A DNA stretch of 64,000 bases from Callipepla californica brunnescens (Eukaryota; Chordata; Aves; Galliformes; Odontophoridae): the NCBI GenBank assembly GCA_023055505.1, contig JALIRH010000044.1, forward strand, positions 310,001-374,000. The letters run 5' to 3'. The position numbers were made by a program, and so were the translations under genes. Within the stretch, counting starts at the first letter, position 1. Each line of letters starts with the position of its first letter. The notes under the pieces are model-generated. The model had not been told where the DNA came from. It saw nothing but the letters and a program-made list of their open reading frames with translations, and ran no database searches. This document shows positions 1 to 12,036 of the stretch, piece by piece.

Positions 1-2120
1 AGTGGCACTCTTTTGATAACTGCTTTCATGAAGGCAAGGAAAGGTTCAGCTTCCCTTTGAGGAAGGAAAGTCAATGATTTTCCAGTGATTTGGCATTACC
101 ACTAGGTCTGCACAACAGCAGTGCAGTGAGCTTGTCAGTCTGGATGCTCACTGTGTGCCTGGTGCCTCTTAGCTCTCTTCCTGGTCCCGCTTACAACTGG
201 GACTCCCTAACCATGCCCAAGTACATTTATCATGGCCCACATAATAGCAGTGCTAGAGAGGTCATGATGCATAGCATCATCAGTAAACTATACAGCTCCC
301 TGCAGTAATGGAGAAAGTGAAAATGGCACCTTGATGCACTTGCTTGAGGCTTTTTATTGATAGCCAAACAGGTACATTCTGCTCACGATGAAAAGTGAGC
401 ATTTCAGGCTAGTGAGAAAACCTGTCAAGCCACATCTTCCAAAACAGCAAGATATATCACAGCTGGAAGCTTACAAATTTCCACTGTCCTACTAATAAAG
501 TGGAAAATTTTATGAGATGCAAGGCTAGCACAAGCCTGCCTGTTCTTGGCAGAATCAGTTAATCCACCTGGTCTTTCAAGCACTGACAGCATTATACAAA
601 GAAAATCAATTGCCTGAGATAACCAAATCCACTGTCTTCATCTCAGATTTTTTACTCACTTCATCTAATTCTGGAGTATTAGCATTATTATGGGCATAAT
701 GGAAACATAAGTACTTCATTAAAGCCAGCACCTGGACATATTTAATAGCATATAAGAGCTAACAAAGACAGAACAAATACATCCTTTCTGTAGTAAATCA
801 ACTGACGAACAAAAATATGCGCTTCTCAAAACATCCTTTACGGAAACAATGGCTACAGGTGGAGGTGCCTTCCCCTTCTAGGGTGGTTTCACCCTTGGGT
901 GCTTTGACACGATGTGGGAAGAACCAAGCTTAACATAGTGCCAGAAAGCTGTGACCTGAGCTGAAGCTGCTCACATGCAGCATGCATCCTGGCTGCATGC
1001 AGCAGCATCTGTAGTGCTCCAGACTGAAAAGCAGGGTAGCAGAGCCCCAGAATCAACACGCTTTCATTTCAGCTTATGAGTAATCCTGCAAGAGGTCAGA
1101 CCAACATTAAAGCAAGCCATTAAGCCTCACTGACTTCAGTGAAAGAGAGAGGTGAGAAGCTTGCTTGACAAGTCTTGACAAGCAAGAGCTAATCAAGAAG
1201 AAAGGAATATAATTCCTACATGAGTCTAAAAATGAGGAAAACATCCAGTACTTAAAAAATGATTGGATTTGTGGCTTTTGCTACAGGTAACAAAAATAAT
1301 TTGTTTTATGTGACTGGGCTGCAAGATACAAAAGGTGATGTACATTCTTAAGTTTGAACTATTTATGTTTTACTACCCATATTTTCACTCCAATAATCTG
1401 AGACAATTACAGAGCATGCCTCAGGCCACTGAGTAATCATAATCATTTCATTGTAACTATTCATGCAGTCTGTATTAGGAATTTGTATTTTCATGGGCAA
1501 ACATTCCTATTTGAGTGTAAATCTTATCAGGTGTTAGAACACTGATTCATCCTCTGCTATCCATAATATATATAATAATCAGAAGGCTTTTCTCCTGCAG
1601 AATTCTAAAGATGGAGAGTGTTTTGTGGTGTTATTTGCATGCCTTCAACATTCAGTGGGACACTGTACAGTAAAATACAGTTACCCACAGTAGTTTCCAA
1701 TCAGCAGATTTTGAGAATCCTCAACCTTTGTATTGCCAGTTACTTCATTACAAATTGAAATACTTAAATTCTATATTCGGACTTTTTGCTTTGCATTCAG
1801 CTTAGGTACAAGATAGAATTATTTGATCTCGCTTCCACATCCTGAACAAAACTGCTTTTATTCAGGACTGGCTTAGTAAGAATTCCAAGTATTTAGCGTT
1901 ACATTAACATCTGCAGAATAATACCCATGAATCTTTAATGTAACAAGCAAAAACAGGAATGCTTTTTATATCACAATATTATGTATCAATATGATACTTA
2001 AATGGAAATTATATGGGCTTATTTATAAAGGTTATTTGTTATCGGGAAAGCATTTCAAACAATTAAAATCTGATGGCCAGCCTTCTGATCAGAATTAATA
2101 CATCTCAGGAATCCCAGGGA
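1..2120. other. Non-coding stretch, nothing recognised
   Basis: I see no exon with credible splice sites and no recognisable repeat. The 72-codon ORF at 90-308 has no domain or signal features that I recognise and is within chance length for this composition. A short GC-richer patch at about 960-1010 contains a GCTGCATGCAGC palindrome, too small to interpret. Confidence 0.5.
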
Positions 2121-2143
2121 TACAGGGGTTCACTACATTTTCC

Positions 2144-2149
2144 TTTATT
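2144..2149 (-). promoter_or_regulatory. Possible minus-strand poly(A) signal AATAAA
   Basis: The + strand reads TTTATT, giving AATAAA on the minus strand. It lies about 170 nt beyond the stop codon of the minus-strand ORF at 2541-2317, which is a normal 3' UTR distance. The hexamer is common by chance in AT-rich DNA, so it only supports that exon in combination with its other signals. Confidence 0.3.
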
Positions 2150-2316
2150 CCTAGTGTGACAGCCATTGAAAGTCATTACAGATTACAATGCTTTTTTAAT
2201 CAGCGCTGCAGATTACAAGAACTCTTCGAGGAATCAGTTTGTAAAGAAAATCTCCCAAAAAACAACTTACCTGATGTAGATGCAAAGGGCTAAATGCATG
2301 GAGTTAAAATGATTTC

Positions 2317-2543
2317 TTACTGGGGACGTCCAAATTTTGTGTGCTCTGGGAGTCTTTTCTGCAAGTCGTTCTCTGAAACGGTTTCATTACTCTTTACCAG
2401 TCTGAGGATGAAGTCAGCTGATTTTCCCAGCTGATGAATGGCTCTATTCAAGGACTTGAGCTTGGGGTTAATAATTGAGCCGTCCTGCTCCGGGACCAAC
2501 CCCAAGGGCAGGTGACTGATTCGGTGCCTCAGCAGTCCCATTG
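2317..2543 (-). CDS. Possible terminal exon with a small 74-codon ORF, product not recognised
   Basis: On the minus strand a pyrimidine-rich tract ends in ATTGCAG at 2544. Two bases later an ATG (2541) opens a 74-codon frame ending in TAA (2319-2317). The predicted peptide is charged and soluble. Its middle part (about residues 22-60) looks helical, with leucine, isoleucine and lysine spaced as in a short amphipathic helix. I see no signal peptide or membrane segment. The end is ambiguous: CCA|GTAAGA at 2321 could be a splice donor just before the stop, so the frame might continue elsewhere. AATAAA at 2149-2144 favours a terminal exon. A first exon could lie in the CpG-rich island near 4750-4950. 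I do not recognise the protein. In mammals GABRP is flanked by KCNIP1 and RANBP17, and this does not look like either. It could also be a lncRNA exon or chance. Confidence 0.35.
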
Positions 2544-2559
2544 CTGCAATGGGAAGGGG

Positions 2560-3898
2560 AGGGAAATGGGAGCCAGAGGCATTTAGTAGAACCCTCGTAA
2601 TCCAGAGTTAGACAAAACAACATAAGCTTTAGTTTTACATTAAAAAAAAAAACTTTCCTGACAAACTAATTCTTCAGGCCAGGGGAACCAAATTCATTTT
2701 TAACACTGTCATTTACCTGCTTCTCTGCAACAGAGACTACCACAATTGCTCATGGCCCAGCTGCTGTCCCAGGTAACATGAAGTCCCAGTGACAGCCATC
2801 TATATCCTCCTGTAGAGAGAAAACTGCATCCTACACAGGATTTTTAAATGCATCTCAACTACCTTAATGGCTTAAAGACTTGAAATCCAGATAGGTGCTG
2901 TTTTCTGACTTTCTTAAAAGTGGATTACTTCTCAGGTTTTTCCATTTGAGGACTGTGAATGGTAATAAGCAACACCACACTGCTACTTTGAGTTTTCAGA
3001 CAAATTATTTTCCATACATTTTAAATTATGACCTGTAGTTAGAGGGAACTTGAAACAGGTATTAAGAAATAAGCAGGAAAACCTCTAGAATTTTGAGAAT
3101 CTGATACTTTCCATTAGATATAATCTATGCTATGTATACTAACGGGAATAATAAACAAACATCAGCATTGTTTCTATGCCAGTTGGTAATAGAACCATCT
3201 CTAAAGCTGTTTTCTCAGTTCTAATGCTGTGACATGCCACATGGGACCAAACCCGCTGATTCTACTAGCAGCTGCTTTCTACTAAAGAAGCAATCAGGGA
3301 TTTTTTTTTTCCAGTGGGTTTCAAGCTTTATGTCAGTCTGATGAATGAAAGATATGTGCTATACATGTTACAGTTCAAGTGTGTTCAAACAAGAGATGTG
3401 AGGGGAAGCACCCCAGAACAAGAACACTCAGCACATACTCCTGACATTATCAGATCAGCATTCAACATTTGGAGAAAATATGGGATGTCACATTTCTAAT
3501 TTCTCCTGCCCACAGATGCAGTAATAAATAAGAGCTTTAGGCAGTAACAGCAACAGAAAGGCACAAGGCAGCAAGGAAATACGCTCCACATTTTCAGAGA
3601 TGTGCTTTTCTTTCTGAACCTCAGCCCTTTCTATAGCTTGGGGCAAACTTCCAGTGACTCAACAGTGGAGTATCAGAGCAGCCTCCTATAAGAAGGCATA
3701 GGTAATCATTCTGTAGATAAAGACAAAACAAAGGACACATGTCTGCTTCAGCCATGAGGCTGGCACATGCTGGAGGAAGGAAAAAAAATCTGAGGGTCCT
3801 TACTAATAGAAACTGCAGGGCTGGGACCTCTCAGAATTTGCCTTCCTCAGTTGTCAACAACCAAAAGAAAAGCAGTGCCAGGGGTAGAAACCAAAGTT
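2560..3898. other. Non-coding stretch, nothing recognised
   Basis: No exon, RNA gene or mobile element is identifiable. Small ORFs (3314-3499, 3739-3921) lack splice context and any recognisable family. If the minus-strand exon at 2543-2317 is real, this would be part of its upstream intron. Confidence 0.45.
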
Positions 3899-3899
3899 C

Positions 3900-4080
3900 A
3901 AAGAATCATAGAACTGTTTGAGCTGGAAGGGACCCTTAAAGGCCATTTAACCCAACTCACCTGCAGTCAAAAGGGTCACCTACAGCTCCATCAGGGTGCT
4001 CAGAGCATGTTCCAGTCTGAACTTGAATGTCTCCAAGGAGAGGTGCATTCTTCTTGCTGTTACCTTTCTCCTCCACAGCT
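3900..4080 (-). mobile_element. CR1 LINE 3' end, antisense orientation
   Basis: The stretch opens with AAGAATCATAGAACTGTTTG followed by a GAGCTGGAAGGGACC-type block. That is the reverse complement of the avian CR1 3' terminus (CCTTCCAACC...ATTCTATG). Further CR1-like blocks follow (GAACTTGAATGTCTCCAAGG). Similarity fades after about 4080. The 197-codon ORF running through this stretch (3851-4444) is therefore not taken as a gene. Confidence 0.8.
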
Positions 4081-4637
4081 TGGACTAGCAATTCTGTATT
4101 TTGTTACTGGTAATAGTGATGCTGTCAGGAAGGATTTCTTCTGTTTTTCCTTATGTCCTAACTGCAGGCAGTGCCTTCTGGCAGTGGATATAAACCCATT
4201 AGACATTACTTCCCCTAACGCAGCCTGGTTTAGGAACTGCATTTCCCCAAAAGGTTTCTTTCATCTTGTGTTGTATGGAACAGCGTTATCCCAAAGAAAC
4301 GGATACTTCTGCATACCTGCAAGTTGTAGACAGTTCCTGAGGAACAAATCAGAAAGAAAAAGTGGTAAAGCTAACATTTTCCTTCCAATCTCATCAGATC
4401 GACTTGAACGATGTTACCTGAGGGTATCCAGAACACCTGGATAGCATGGAAATTTTTGACCAAGGCAACTAGGGTGCAACTGTTGTGAGCAGGAAGACAA
4501 GGCAATCAGTTTTATGCCAGTTCTGCTTCAGGGACATGGCAAAAGAAGTGTAATGGGAACTGCCACCTCTGATTTTTTTTTTTTTTTGTCACTTGGCTGC
4601 TTCTCTCTACAGCAAGAATCAACTCAAAGTCCACTGG

Positions 4638-4660
4638 AAAAAAAAAAAAAAAAAAAAAAA
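4638..4660. repeat. Poly(A) run, 23 bases
   Basis: There are 23 consecutive A residues. The run lies about 100 bp left of the CpG-rich island, with T15 at 4573-4587 further left and T20 at 4987-5006 on the other side. Simple low-complexity DNA. Confidence 0.95.
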
Positions 4661-4739
4661 GCATAGCTTACCCAAAGAAACTAAAAATGGCAAGAATAAG
4701 CAAAGAAACAGCAGCAGCTGCTCAGAGGCATGCACGGGG

Positions 4740-4950
4740 CTTAGCCATCACGAGCAGGGGGGCCCCTCACTGCCCACCCACACCCCCCCCCGGCCGGGGG
4801 CGGGCTCGAACCCGCGGTCCCCGCACTCTTCGGCCGGCTGCCAGGCTGCACGGAGGGAGGCGGCCCCGCTCCGACCCCCGCGGCTGCAGGTAGGTACGGC
4901 ACCGCGCCTCGGGACACTGCCCAGCACCGCTCCTTCCATGGGGTGCTGTC
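4740..4950. promoter_or_regulatory. Small CpG-rich island, candidate promoter or first exon
   Basis: About 20 CpG dinucleotides occur within roughly 200 bp, against a background almost without CpG. There are GC-box-like sequences (GGGCGGG near 4799) and C/G homopolymer stretches. On the + strand GCTGCAG|GTAGGT at 4889/4890 is a good splice donor. On the minus strand GGGCA|GTGAGG at about 4770 is a fair donor. This fits a CpG promoter driving a non-coding first exon toward GABRP (ATG exon at 12037), a minus-strand transcript toward 2543, or both. No TATA box is obvious. Direction and target gene are inferred from splice-site geometry only. Confidence 0.5.
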
Positions 4951-4986
4951 CTTTCCTTGTCGTTCCTTCCCCCTCTGCTCCATCGC

Positions 4987-5030
4987 TTTTTTTTTTTTTT
5001 TTTTTTCCTCTCTCTCTCTCTAAATTACAG
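4987..5030 (+). repeat. T20 followed by (CT)n and an acceptor-like AG
   Basis: T20 (4987-5006) is followed by a CT microsatellite (5007-5021) and then AAATTACAG ending at 5030. The tract would be an unusually strong polypyrimidine tract and splice acceptor on the + strand. I see no exon after it that I can support, so it is recorded as low-complexity sequence. Confidence 0.7.
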
Positions 5031-5049
5031 TTCTCCCTCCGTTTGAGGT

Positions 5050-7439
5050 ATTAAGATGCATTCCCTTAAGATTAAAATATCAACAGCCAGAATAACTCAA
5101 ATTGCCAATAGCAAGATAAATGTAAGATCTGAAGAGTGACTTCTATTCCTTCCCATCTCCCCCCTCATCTGAAAAAAAAACCAAAACCAACCAAAACGCC
5201 TGCAAAAACTTGTTTTTACATACACTGACTGGCATATGGTGAAGCTTCTACAGGAAGGATGGTTTAGGAATGGGCTTCCATATTTTACCCCAGTGCACTG
5301 CCAGGTCCGTGCCTCACCTCAACTCAACATTAAGGTCAACAATGTGCCTATACTTTAAGAGAAGTGTGCAGTACTTGAAGGAAAAAAATATATTGGTTAA
5401 ACCTGTTTTTTGAGTATTGGGTTACAAGGAAGGGGAATATTTGAATGAAATGTAAGCGGTTTGTTTTTCTAGCATGCTTTTTTCAAATAATGAAAAAAAA
5501 CAGCTATTGACAATTTCAGTGTCTATTCAAACGCTACAAATAGCGTTCTTAAAGGTTACATTTCAACATGATACAACCCTACATGATTCTAAGGAATGTC
5601 ATAGAATAATGACAAAGCAATAAGTACGCACAGAATGGCAAAAATCCTGAAGCAGTCATGTACTTATCCCTGTGGGAAGATTAGTTAAATCTGCATTAGT
5701 GAAGAAAAAAACCCCAGAAAATACATGTTTTAATGAAAAAATGCCACATACTTTCAAAGCTCCTTTTGTGAGTTCCCCTTAGAGCTCTTGCTGACTTTGA
5801 GCTCAGTTCCGCATCCAGCAGAGTAACTCCTCTGACACACACTTTGGAGAGTAAAAGGATGAAGCTGAATCCAGGACCCTGAACTTCCTTGAGACCATTC
5901 ACATTTTTGTGTGGTTGGGTGGTAAGAAGCATTTCATCTGTGAACATCATTTGCTAACGTGCACATTTCTACTGAGTAATTTTAATTTGTGCCAGCTTGT
6001 CTTAAATACAACAGCTTCCTAAACTTTTTGGAAAAGACAGATGCTTTAAAACATGATTGTCTCCTTGTTTGTCATCCTTTTACACTGCATGGAATGGTCT
6101 GTTTGGAAATCTCCCACCTGCAGAACACTTAGTTCAGCAAAGAATTAGAACTTCAGACCCAAGCTGATGAGAGGTGCTTGGAGGCTGTGTCCCCAGAAAA
6201 CTAATACTTTCTATGGTTCTGACCGTACTTATGCAAGTCTGTCAAATGAAAAAGTCTATTATTCAGATTCATATTTCATGTGGACAACAAGGCATCACTA
6301 GGCTATATCTACCCAACAAAAATGCCTTGCAGTTGCAAACAAAAATTGATTAAACCAAGTGGCTGATGTTGTTGCAAATCTCAGAGGCACACTGAGAAAT
6401 ACTCAGCCAGGAGGAAGAGAGAAGATGAGGATGGCTTTAAGCCTGATCTGCTGCCACAGGGCTCAAGCCTCAAGTGTGTGTTCAGTAACATGCAGAGATG
6501 TCCCTTATTCTCCTGTGCCAGAAGCTGCATGGAAGAAACCTGAGGGGAGATATGCTGAGTCCTGTGCGCTCTCTTCCACACGAGAATGCTATATTGAGGC
6601 TCAGACATCAGGGTCTATATAGGGAGACTCCTCCAGGTTATAAGTCAGAAGATTCCAGTTCTTAACTTTCATGAGGAATGATAATTGAAGCTGGCATCAG
6701 AAAGACATAGTTTCACTTGTCTTTTCAAATCAAGTTATTACTTTTGTAATCTGAAGCAACATATTCTGTCCAATGTAATGGATTTTCAACTATTTTTATT
6801 AATCATATCTATTTTGATAGTGCCCAATCAAAACTGTGGCTTCACAGAAACAAGTTGGACTGAATCGTGTAGCTAGTCAAATGTGGTTACATACCTACTT
6901 TCAGCTTGCACTTGTGCACTCTTCAGAAACCTAATGATCCAAAGTTCTCTCCCAGGCAGCTTCCAGGTCTCAGGTGACCAGGAACTACTGCCCAAAAGAT
7001 GGTTATTTGCTGTGTAGGAGCTGCCTGCACCTTTCTCAACAAAGGTAAAGGTGCCTTCAAGATTTGAGTTATTGTTTCCAGGCTGCCAAGCACTTTAAGA
7101 GTTAATCCTTCATGAGGCAAGAGAAGTGAGCACCTCTCTGCTCTTCACTGCTGTGAGCATACAAATAGTGACCATGAGCTACCAAAACCTACATGGAAGG
7201 AGAAGATCCATGACTACCTGTAGGATTCAGCACAGACACATTGCAGTGTTAACATACACCTTTAAAGCCAGCAAAGGTCTGAGAGACATCATTTGGTCCT
7301 TTGGTCCAAGACAAGTGTATGGAAAAGGTGATAAGAGTGTCTTTAGATGGGAAACAGGCATTACAGAGCAGTAATAGGTAATGAAGAAGGAAAGTTAGCT
7401 CACCTCCTCCCATGACCAGCAACAGCTCAAGAGCATCAT
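5050..7439. other. Non-coding stretch, nothing recognised
   Basis: No exon or known repeat is identifiable. The ORFs present (for example 6359-6622 and 6381-6608, antisense to each other) show no domain features and no splice context. Confidence 0.45.
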
Positions 7440-7650
7440 AACCCCTGTCCAGAGAGATACTGCATCCTTAGCTGCTAATCCTTAAATGAGGGTGAAAAGG
7501 GGTGGATCCTGGCCCCACATTTTCCAGTCATTCAGGTGCACTGCTTGCACCTGAGCTCCCTGGGTTAGCCGTGCCTTCTTAACTGGTGCTCAGCCATTGG
7601 TTCAGGCTGTGACCTGGCAATTCCACTGCAACAAGTAACTCCTGAACATA
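7440..7650 (-). repeat. Unclassified dispersed repeat, copy A (minus orientation)
   Basis: The reverse complement of this stretch aligns over roughly 170 bp with 17050-17230. Shared blocks include GCCAGGATCCACCC, CTCATTTAAGG, CTCAGGTGCA and GTCACAGC-TGAA, in the same order and at similar spacing. Two diverged copies in opposite orientation imply a transposed family. I could not assign it to CR1. A degraded LTR or SINE-like family is possible. The outer borders are approximate. Confidence 0.6.
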
Positions 7651-7850
7651 TGCAGATATTTGTAGAGGTCCAATGACACGGATAGGAGGATTGGGATATA
7701 ACAAGCAAAGAAGCTATAAAAGGTACGTATACACACATGTATAAGCAAGTGCTTACTTTTGATTGAATTGCTGTGTGGTGCACATATATAGATCTTTCAA
7801 GCCATATTTAATGAGTGGTATATTGTAACAGTCACAAGTTACTCTTGGAT

Positions 7851-7877
7851 TTTTATTTATTTATTTATTTATTTATT
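7851..7877. repeat. (TTTA)n microsatellite
   Basis: About six tandem TTTA/ATTT units. Simple repeat. Confidence 0.9.
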
Positions 7878-7879
7878 AA

Positions 7880-10800
7880 AACTTATTCTTTGATTGTTTG
7901 TTATGTCAATTTCTATAGGTTGTTGAAGCACTGTTTACTGTGAATATTATTATCTCAGTGCTGTGATACTCAAAAGCAGGACACCTGACACTCTCTAGTT
8001 TCATGAAAGTAACTTCTAGAACAGTAGCAGCCGAAACACACAGAACTTGAGAAGTGTTCTACAGATCAAAGAAGCTTGCAAGAAAGCAACAATTTTAGCT
8101 ATTATTTCTATTATCTGGCACTTGTGGCAACTGTATTGATCAGGACACCAGGGTAGAACTGCAATCCAGCATTTCATCTGTGAGCTATGTCAACAGCAGG
8201 AACTCAGTATCCCTCCAGCTCCTAAGATAGCACTGGATGGCCCTGTGCTCAGCATCTGCCTCTGCAAAGGAAACATGACAAGACAGCTACATTCTGTGGA
8301 CCATGTAAATATAACTTTGCTTACTTGCCCAAGGAGACTTTACATGGTTTATGCCTCTGCCTGGCTAGAGATATGCCTAGGGTTTAGAAACAAGCTAGCT
8401 GGTGTGCTAGCAGCCAGTTGTCAGCCAAATGAGTGGGGGCCACTTGTAATAGGATGCAGACATATGTATTGCTCCACTCACATCCATCAATTCCCAGTGA
8501 GACCTGCTGCTGCCAGGTTTTATTCCTTCTTATTCGATCCATTAAAAACAAACAAAACAACCACACTGTCAATGACCACAGTTCAGTTGTGTATAGTTGA
8601 TTTCAGCTAGTGATGTGCAGGAGTTAATCTTTTTCACTTGCTGCTTGTGCACAAGTGAAGGAGGACAGAGGATTATTTCCCATATGGCTTGAAATCAATA
8701 AGGAAACCTACAGAAAAGAACTGGAGAAGCCAGTTCCATGTGGCAATATGTAAAAACAAAGGCAGGTGTGAATTGGCAGCAATGGTGTCATTCTGGAGCC
8801 ACTTCCTCTGGCTTCCTCTACCTCTCCCTCTGTACTTCTGAACTGTATGATTGCCTCCATACATCAACTCCCTTTCTCCTACTGCATCTTTACCATTTTT
8901 AGCTTTCCACTGTTTTCCCCACAATTAATTCATTTTGCTCTAACAACTGGAAGATGGAATAGAAGCACCCAGACACATTGGCTGTGATGCAGTCGTGGTG
9001 GGCAGCGTAGGCAGAAGGAAGAGCAGGGCAGGGAGCTGCCTGCCTTTGGCACTGAGGTTGAATCCCTCTGCCAAGTGCTCCCAGGAGGCTTTCAGATGTT
9101 TGGGTGCAGAAGTCAAAGCAATGGCAATGCTAGCTAAGTTTATGCTATCTATAAAACTACTACTAACAGTTTTAGATACTTCTACGGTTTTAGATGCCTA
9201 CAACAGCATCCATGGGAATTCAGGCATGTGGCCCTTACCATATGACAAAGTGTCTTTAGTAATTTTTAGTCTTTTCCACACTTCTGCTTGTGGATAACAT
9301 ACTGCAGTATAAAAGGCATTTCATGCTTTGATTCATCTGCACAAAATTCACTTCCAGTGAAATTTTAAGATACTGCCATTTTCTCTGCCAGCTCACTGCC
9401 TCATCCCATTTCATTCTCAGGTTTGTGAAACTCACATAATCCACTTTCATGCTGAGTTAAACACCAAATTCTCAGGAGAAATGCCAAAAACATTGGGTAC
9501 TATTTTACAATCTTAATCTGATTTGAGTCGAAGCAGAAATCACTGTTGCTCCATTATAGAGGAAGTGAGAGCAGCTATTTATCACCTCCTCCTCAATTAC
9601 TTCCTGGAATCTTTAGTTCATGAAGGTGTGTCACTAGGTGCACAATAATCTGGATTGCATGTTATGTCTGCTAAAAACAAATGGCTTGACAGTCCACACA
9701 GATAACAGGTTATGTATATTTTTCCAGGCTACAGGAAAGAGGAAAATATTATGGCTCCTGCTGAACTAGCTTTAAATAGCAGTAATTAAGACCCGCATTT
9801 ATAGAAAAAAGTCCTCCTATATGTGTATAAATGCATGACAGAAGAAATGCAGACGCCCAAGCATGCAAAAAGACAGGTGCTAGTGGAACAAAACAGCTCA
9901 GTAAGCCCTTTAAAAAGCAGACTATGTGCATGCATACGTGTGCACTACTGCAACAGTGATGAGTACACAGCTGAACTGTTATATGTGAAGCTGCTTAAGA
10001 GTTCACTACTACCCTGCTGCATTCCTTGGCTTACTGGCAGTGTCCCTTGGTAGTGATGGGTGCCAGTCAACATGCTAATTAGATCTCTTTGTTAGTACTT
10101 AGCAGCAATGAGACCCTCTCCTTCCTCCTATTTCCATGTCCTCCATTCTCCAACACACAGAACTAATCCTCCTACCACAAAACGACTTTGACCTTCCATG
10201 TGTTAGAGACTGAAAAAATCCACCTCCCTCAATAAAATTACTGAGTTGGAAAAGATCTGAAGGCAAGCTAGTTGCTTTAGAAAGATGAGTAATTAATGCA
10301 GTCGTTTGATCTGCAGCACTGTAAAAACTAAAATGAGTACAGAAATATCCATAGGTTTCCTTAATCTGCTTTTAAAGGATCTTAACCATATTAGGGACTC
10401 ATAGTAGCAATTCAAAAGCTAAATATAAAAGAGGCTTTATGAAGTCATTTAGAGCTTTTCTGGGAAACCAGAAAGATCATTCTTATTTTTGGTATATTTT
10501 CCTGTGAGATAAAGATAGCAAATCTAGAAAGTAACCATCCAGAATGAGCTCCGCAGCAGAGATACTGCGACACGAAGCAGGGCTGTTACAGAATCAGCGT
10601 TTGGAGAGCAATGTTCTGACAACACCATCTGCTCAGCTGGGCTGTGTCTTCCTATTACAGGCTCACTTAATGCCCCATGCACGATGTTCTGTGGAAGTCA
10701 GTGTACGAGCAGATGATTTATTTTGACATTAATATTTACCAGGCTGGTATATGCTTCAATATTCAAGATGTTGAATATTTTTACGTATTTAAAAAGCCAT

Positions 10801-12036
10801 TCAAGTGGCTTTCTTCTTCTCTCACAGACATTAGCAACTTATTTTGGCACTTACCAGTGTTAGAAGTCAGATGCTATTGAAATGCTGTTAATTCAAGCAA
10901 ATACCAGTGCTGCTGCTTTTGCTAGAACTATGAACTAAGCCAAAGGTTACTGAAGGGCGAAAGAAGGAAGTGAGAATTTTGTGTTAGCCAGATGAAAGAG
11001 ACTAAAACAAAGCTTCAACAAAATCTTTCTTAGTAGTATTATTAGCAAAATTCATTCTTGACATTGAAAATCGTGTAATTTGATTTTCCCTTCATAAAAC
11101 CTAAGAGATATTTCATTTGTATTTAACGTTTAATAATTGTCTTGCTGATTCTGTGTGGTGTTTGTGGTTTTTTTTCTGTTTAGTTTTCAGGCAAATCTTA
11201 CAAAAAAACGTTTCTGTGATCTGATGAAATATAGTACAAGTTTGCACAGCCTGTGAATTTCATATCTGTGGAATGACTGCATTAAAGCATTTTGATTGAT
11301 ACTATTTTCATCCAGAAATGGATTACAGAGCTGACAGATTACCTTCAAATAACCATTATGGTTGTGAATCATACTGACATGAGCAAAGAAATTCCATTCA
11401 GAAGAAAGCATCTTGCCTCTGCCATACATTCTGATGAATGTGGATATTTATCTACAGTTAACTTTTTTTTATATATATATATAGCTAGAGATAAAAACTT
11501 ATCATTTTAATTTATCTGCTGTGACAGTGTTTCCTCATTAACTACAAGCTTACCATACTGTGCATCATAAGTACTGATACTGCACATGGACCAAAGTTGT
11601 TGCTCCAAAACAGCACTAAGTTCTGAAATGGTTGTTTGGTATTTCATGTTGAAGTGTACACTGATGTTCCAGGGATGCACTCACACACAATTGGAAATAG
11701 CACTGGCAAAACTCAAGGTGCTTCATATTTTCCTTCATAAGTCTGCAGCTATTTTTCAAAACAATTACTTTTCCAAATATTGACAGGATAAATGTAAAAA
11801 TGAAAGAGTTCTTGTACATCGGAATGGCAAATTAAATCTAAGCTGAATGTCATATTGTTTTACTACCTTGGAGTTTTAATTCTTGTAGATATTTACTAAT
11901 ACACTTCTAGCAGCAGCTACTCAAGGTACACCTCCTGTTAGTGTTGAAAACCTTGTGAAATTTGGGATTTGGAATGCAAATATGAATGGTAAAACATTAC
12001 CACTGCGTCTTCCCTTCCCTCCCTTCTCTTTTTTAG
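7880..12036. other. GABRP: Upstream flank of GABRP, no exon recognised
   Basis: No coding exon is visible between the dispersed repeat and the GABRP ATG exon. At least one non-coding 5' exon and the promoter must lie here or further left, because the ATG exon starts at a splice acceptor. ORFs such as 8245-8610 (121 codons) lack recognisable features. A short (TA)n lies at about 11469-11484. Confidence 0.5.

Noticed and set aside
3851..4444. 197-codon ORF on the + strand
   Set aside because: It runs through an antisense CR1 3' end (3900-4080) and has no recognisable protein features.
4790..4830. T-arm-like sequence GGGTTCGAGCCC on the minus strand suggesting a tRNA gene
   Set aside because: The hairpin would have a 6-base loop instead of 7. 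No matching acceptor, D-arm or anticodon arm can be placed around it. It is part of the CpG-rich island.
4593..5054. 153-codon + strand ORF and overlapping minus ORFs in the CpG-rich island
   Set aside because: It is built from poly-Lys and poly-Phe encoded by the A and T homopolymers and a GC-rich middle lacking stops. It is a composition artefact.
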